From Niallia circulans (GTDB lineage Bacteria > Bacillota > Bacilli > Bacillales > Cytobacillaceae): DNA of 64,000 nt. The notes under the pieces were generated by a model. The model made no database searches, was not told where the DNA came from, and saw only the letters and a list, made by a program, of their open reading frames with translations. Made by a program: the position numbers and the translations under genes. The stretch spans positions 3,868,501 through 3,932,500 of the forward strand of contig NZ_CP026031.1 in assembly GCF_003726095.1 (NCBI RefSeq), given 5' to 3'. Below are positions 61,619 to 64,000 of this stretch, in pieces. The first letter of the stretch is position 1, and each line of letters begins with the position of its first letter.

Positions 61619-64000
61619 ATGGCTGATATGCCAAATTCTCAAATTAAAGATAGAAATATAAGTAAAGAAATGCGTGATTCCTTTTTAGATTACGCGATGA
61701 GCGTTATTGTTTCTCGTGCTCTTCCAGATGTACGAGATGGACTAAAACCTGTACACCGACGTATTTTATATGCGATGCATGATCTTGGAATGCATTCTGA
61801 CAAGCCGTTTAAGAAATCGGCCCGTATTGTTGGGGAAGTTATCGGGAAGTATCATCCACATGGTGATAGTGCTGTTTATGAGACAATGGTTCGTATGGCT
61901 CAGGATTTTAACTATCGCTATATGCTTGTTGATGGGCATGGTAACTTTGGATCTGTAGATGGTGACTCTGCCGCAGCGATGCGTTATACGGAAGCAAGAA
62001 TGTCAAAAATAGCAATGGAGCTATTACGTGATATTAATAAAGATACAATTGATTACAAGCCAAACTTTGATGGAGAAGAAAAGGAACCAGTAGTATTACC
62101 TTCTCGATTCCCTAACTTACTAGTGAATGGTACAAGTGGGATAGCGGTCGGAATGGCTACAAACATCCCTCCACATCAATTAGGAGAAGTAATAGATGGA
62201 GTCCTTGCTGTAAGTAAGAATGCTGATATTACCATTCCTGAATTAATGGAAATTATTCCAGGACCCGATTTTCCAACTTACGGAATGATCGTAGGTAGAA
62301 GCGGAATTAGAAAGGCCTATGAGACTGGCAGAGGTTCCATTATATTAAGAGCACGAGTGGAAATTGAAGTGAAGCCTAGTGGTAAGGAAGTTATTATTGT
62401 GAAAGAGATTCCTTATCAAGTCAATAAAGCAAGACTAGTAGAGCGTATTGCTGAATTAGTCCGCGATAAAAAAATTGATGGAATCACTGATTTACGAGAT
62501 GAATCGGATCGTAATGGAATGCGCATTGTAATTGAAGTGCGAAAAGACGCAAATGCCAATGTTTTATTAAATAATCTATATAAGCATACGGCTATGCAGA
62601 CGAGCTTTGGTATTAATCTCCTTGCACTGGTTGATGGGCAGCCAAAGGTACTTAACTTAAAACAATGTTTAGCTCATTATCTGGATCATCAAAAAGTTAT
62701 TATTCGCAGAAGAACAGAATTTGAATTAAGAAAAGCTGAAGCTAGAGCTCATATACTAGAAGGGCTGCGCATCGCTTTAGATCACTTAGATGAAGTAATT
62801 AGCTTAATTCGTAGTTCCCGAACCACGGATATAGCGCGTGAAGGATTAATGACGAACTTTAATCTTTCGGAAAAACAAGCTCAAGCTATTCTGGATATGC
62901 GTTTACAAAGATTAACTGGATTAGAAAGAGAAAAAATCGAAGATGAATATCAAGAATTAGTTAAGTTAATTGCTGAATTAAAAGCTATTCTAGCGGATGA
63001 AGAAAAAATCTTAGAAATTATTCGCGAAGAGCTTCTAGAAGTAAAAGAGCGATTTAACGATACACGTCGTACGGAAATTATTGCTGGTGGAATTGAAAAC
63101 ATCGAAGATGAAGATTTGATTCCAGAAGAAAATATCATTATAACCTTAACTCATAATGGTTATATTAAGAGACTGCCAGCATCTACTTATCGAGCACAAA
63201 GACGTGGAGGAAGAGGAATTCAGGGCATGGGTACGAATGAGGATGACTTCGTTGAACAGTTAAGCTCAACATCTACTCATGACACTATTCTATTCTTTAC
63301 TAATAAAGGGAAAGTATACAGATTAAAAGGGTATGAAATACCGGAATTCAGCCGTACTGCTAAAGGTATTCCAATCATTAACCTTTTAGGTGTGGAAAAG
63401 GATGAGTGGGTCAATGCAATTATTCCTGTTTCAGAATTTGTAGATGATTGGTATTTATTCTTCACTACAAAAGAAGGAATATCTAAACGTTCTCCATTAT
63501 CATCTTTTGCTAATATAAGAAATAATGGACTAATTGCTGTTAACTTAAGAGAAGGCGATGAGTTAATCTCTGTACGTTTAACAGATGGTTCAAAGGAAAT
63601 TATTATTGGTACGAAAAACGGCTTGCTTATTCGCTTCCCAGAGACAGATGTACGTTCTATGGGTAGAACAGCAACTGGCGTAAAAGGTATTACTCTATCA
63701 TCTGAAGATGAAGTGGTAGGTATGGAAGTTCTTGAAGAAAATTCAGAAATACTGATTGTAACTAAGAAAGGTTACGGAAAAAGAACACCGATAGATGAAT
63801 ATAGAGTTCAAGGTAGAGGCGGAAAAGGTATTAAGACATGCAACATTACCGATAAAAACGGAAATCTTGTATCGATGAAAGTCGTTACCGGTGAAGAAGA
63901 TGTAATGATTATCACAACAGGTGGCGTTTTAATCAGAATGGCAGTAAGCGATATTTCTACAATGGGTAGAAGCACTCAAGGAGTCCGACTGATTAAATTA
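61619..64000 (+). CDS. gyrA: DNA gyrase subunit A (cut by the window end)
   Basis: The first 794 residues are present and the frame stays open at the edge; the family is about 820-840 residues. The start [20 protein letters not shown] follows AAGGAGG. The catalytic tyrosine is Y123 ([10 protein letters not shown]). The quinolone region reads [10 protein letters not shown] with S84 and E88, the susceptible form. The GyrA-box QRRGGRG (about residue 527) begins the DNA-wrapping domain. Confidence 0.97.
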   Translation, partial: MADMPNSQIKDRNISKEMRDSFLDYAMSVIVSRALPDVRDGLKPVHRRILYAMHDLGMHSDKPFKKSARIVGEVIGKYHPHGDSAVYETMVRMAQDFNYRYMLVDGHGNFGSVDGDSAAAMRYTEARMSKIAMELLRDINKDTIDYKPNFDGEEKEPVVLPSRFPNLLVNGTSGIAVGMATNIPPHQLGEVIDGVLAVSKNADITIPELMEIIPGPDFPTYGMIVGRSGIRKAYETGRGSIILRARVEIEVKPSGKEVIIVKEIPYQVNKARLVERIAELVRDKKIDGITDLRDESDRNGMRIVIEVRKDANANVLLNNLYKHTAMQTSFGINLLALVDGQPKVLNLKQCLAHYLDHQKVIIRRRTEFELRKAEARAHILEGLRIALDHLDEVISLIRSSRTTDIAREGLMTNFNLSEKQAQAILDMRLQRLTGLEREKIEDEYQELVKLIAELKAILADEEKILEIIREELLEVKERFNDTRRTEIIAGGIENIEDEDLIPEENIIITLTHNGYIKRLPASTYRAQRRGGRGIQGMGTNEDDFVEQLSSTSTHDTILFFTNKGKVYRLKGYEIPEFSRTAKGIPIINLLGVEKDEWVNAIIPVSEFVDDWYLFFTTKEGISKRSPLSSFANIRNNGLIAVNLREGDELISVRLTDGSKEIIIGTKNGLLIRFPETDVRSMGRTATGVKGITLSSEDEVVGMEVLEENSEILIVTKKGYGKRTPIDEYRVQGRGGKGIKTCNITDKNGNLVSMKVVTGEEDVMIITTGGVLIRMAVSDISTMGRSTQGVRLIKL

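Overview
This is the origin-proximal chromosome of a low-GC Bacillaceae bacterium. The evidence is the order rpmH-(oriC)-dnaA-dnaN-yaaA-recF-remB-gyrB-gyrA on the right, with rnpA-yidC-jag-mnmE-mnmG-rsmG-noc-soj-spo0J on the left. Further left come the rpsF-ssb-rpsR, gdpP-rplI-dnaB, purA and walRKHI-walJ-htrA blocks, as in Bacillus. Spore-lineage genes (spo0J, spoIIIJ-type yidC with jag, yyaC) and perfect parS sites support an endospore-former. The genus cannot be fixed from the sequence alone.

The window has two halves. Positions 1 to about 19.7 kb are AT-rich accessory DNA. They hold a replication-relaxation protein, a MarR-controlled MFS pump, a complete beta-glucoside PTS operon with LicT-type antitermination, a large HEPN-type protein, decayed genes, and two unrelated large serine recombinases. 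The recombinases flank an opposite-strand gene pair encoding a coiled-coil CHAT protease and a DUF1883 protein. The second recombinase runs into the 3' end of rlmH on the opposite strand, the place where SCC elements insert in staphylococci. I read this as the chromosomal junction of an SCC-like integrative island; the far end was not found in the window.

From 19.7 kb to the end is conserved core. On the minus strand, in order from rlmH: rlmH, yyzF, htrA, walJ/I/H/K/R, four tRNAs (Phe, Asp, Glu, Lys), purA with a PurBox pair, a small insertion zone (decayed ParA-like gene, MITE-like inverted repeat, membrane Lon-like protease), dnaB, rplI, gdpP, rpsR, ssb, rpsF, a glycosyltransferase, ychF, a DUF951 gene, mscS, yyaC (plus strand), spo0J, soj, noc, rsmG, mnmG, mnmE, jag, yidC, rnpA and rpmH. 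The bipartite oriC flanks dnaA: a DnaA-box cluster upstream, and a DnaA box, DnaA-trio and AT-rich unwinding region between dnaA and dnaN. Plus-strand genes then run to gyrA, which is cut by the window edge. All core genes point away from the origin, as expected for co-orientation with replication.

The candidate for an undescribed system is the DUF1883 plus CHAT pair in the SCC-like island, followed by the large HEPN protein. Function in both cases is inferred from domains and context. All motif and boundary calls were made by eye; no database search was run.
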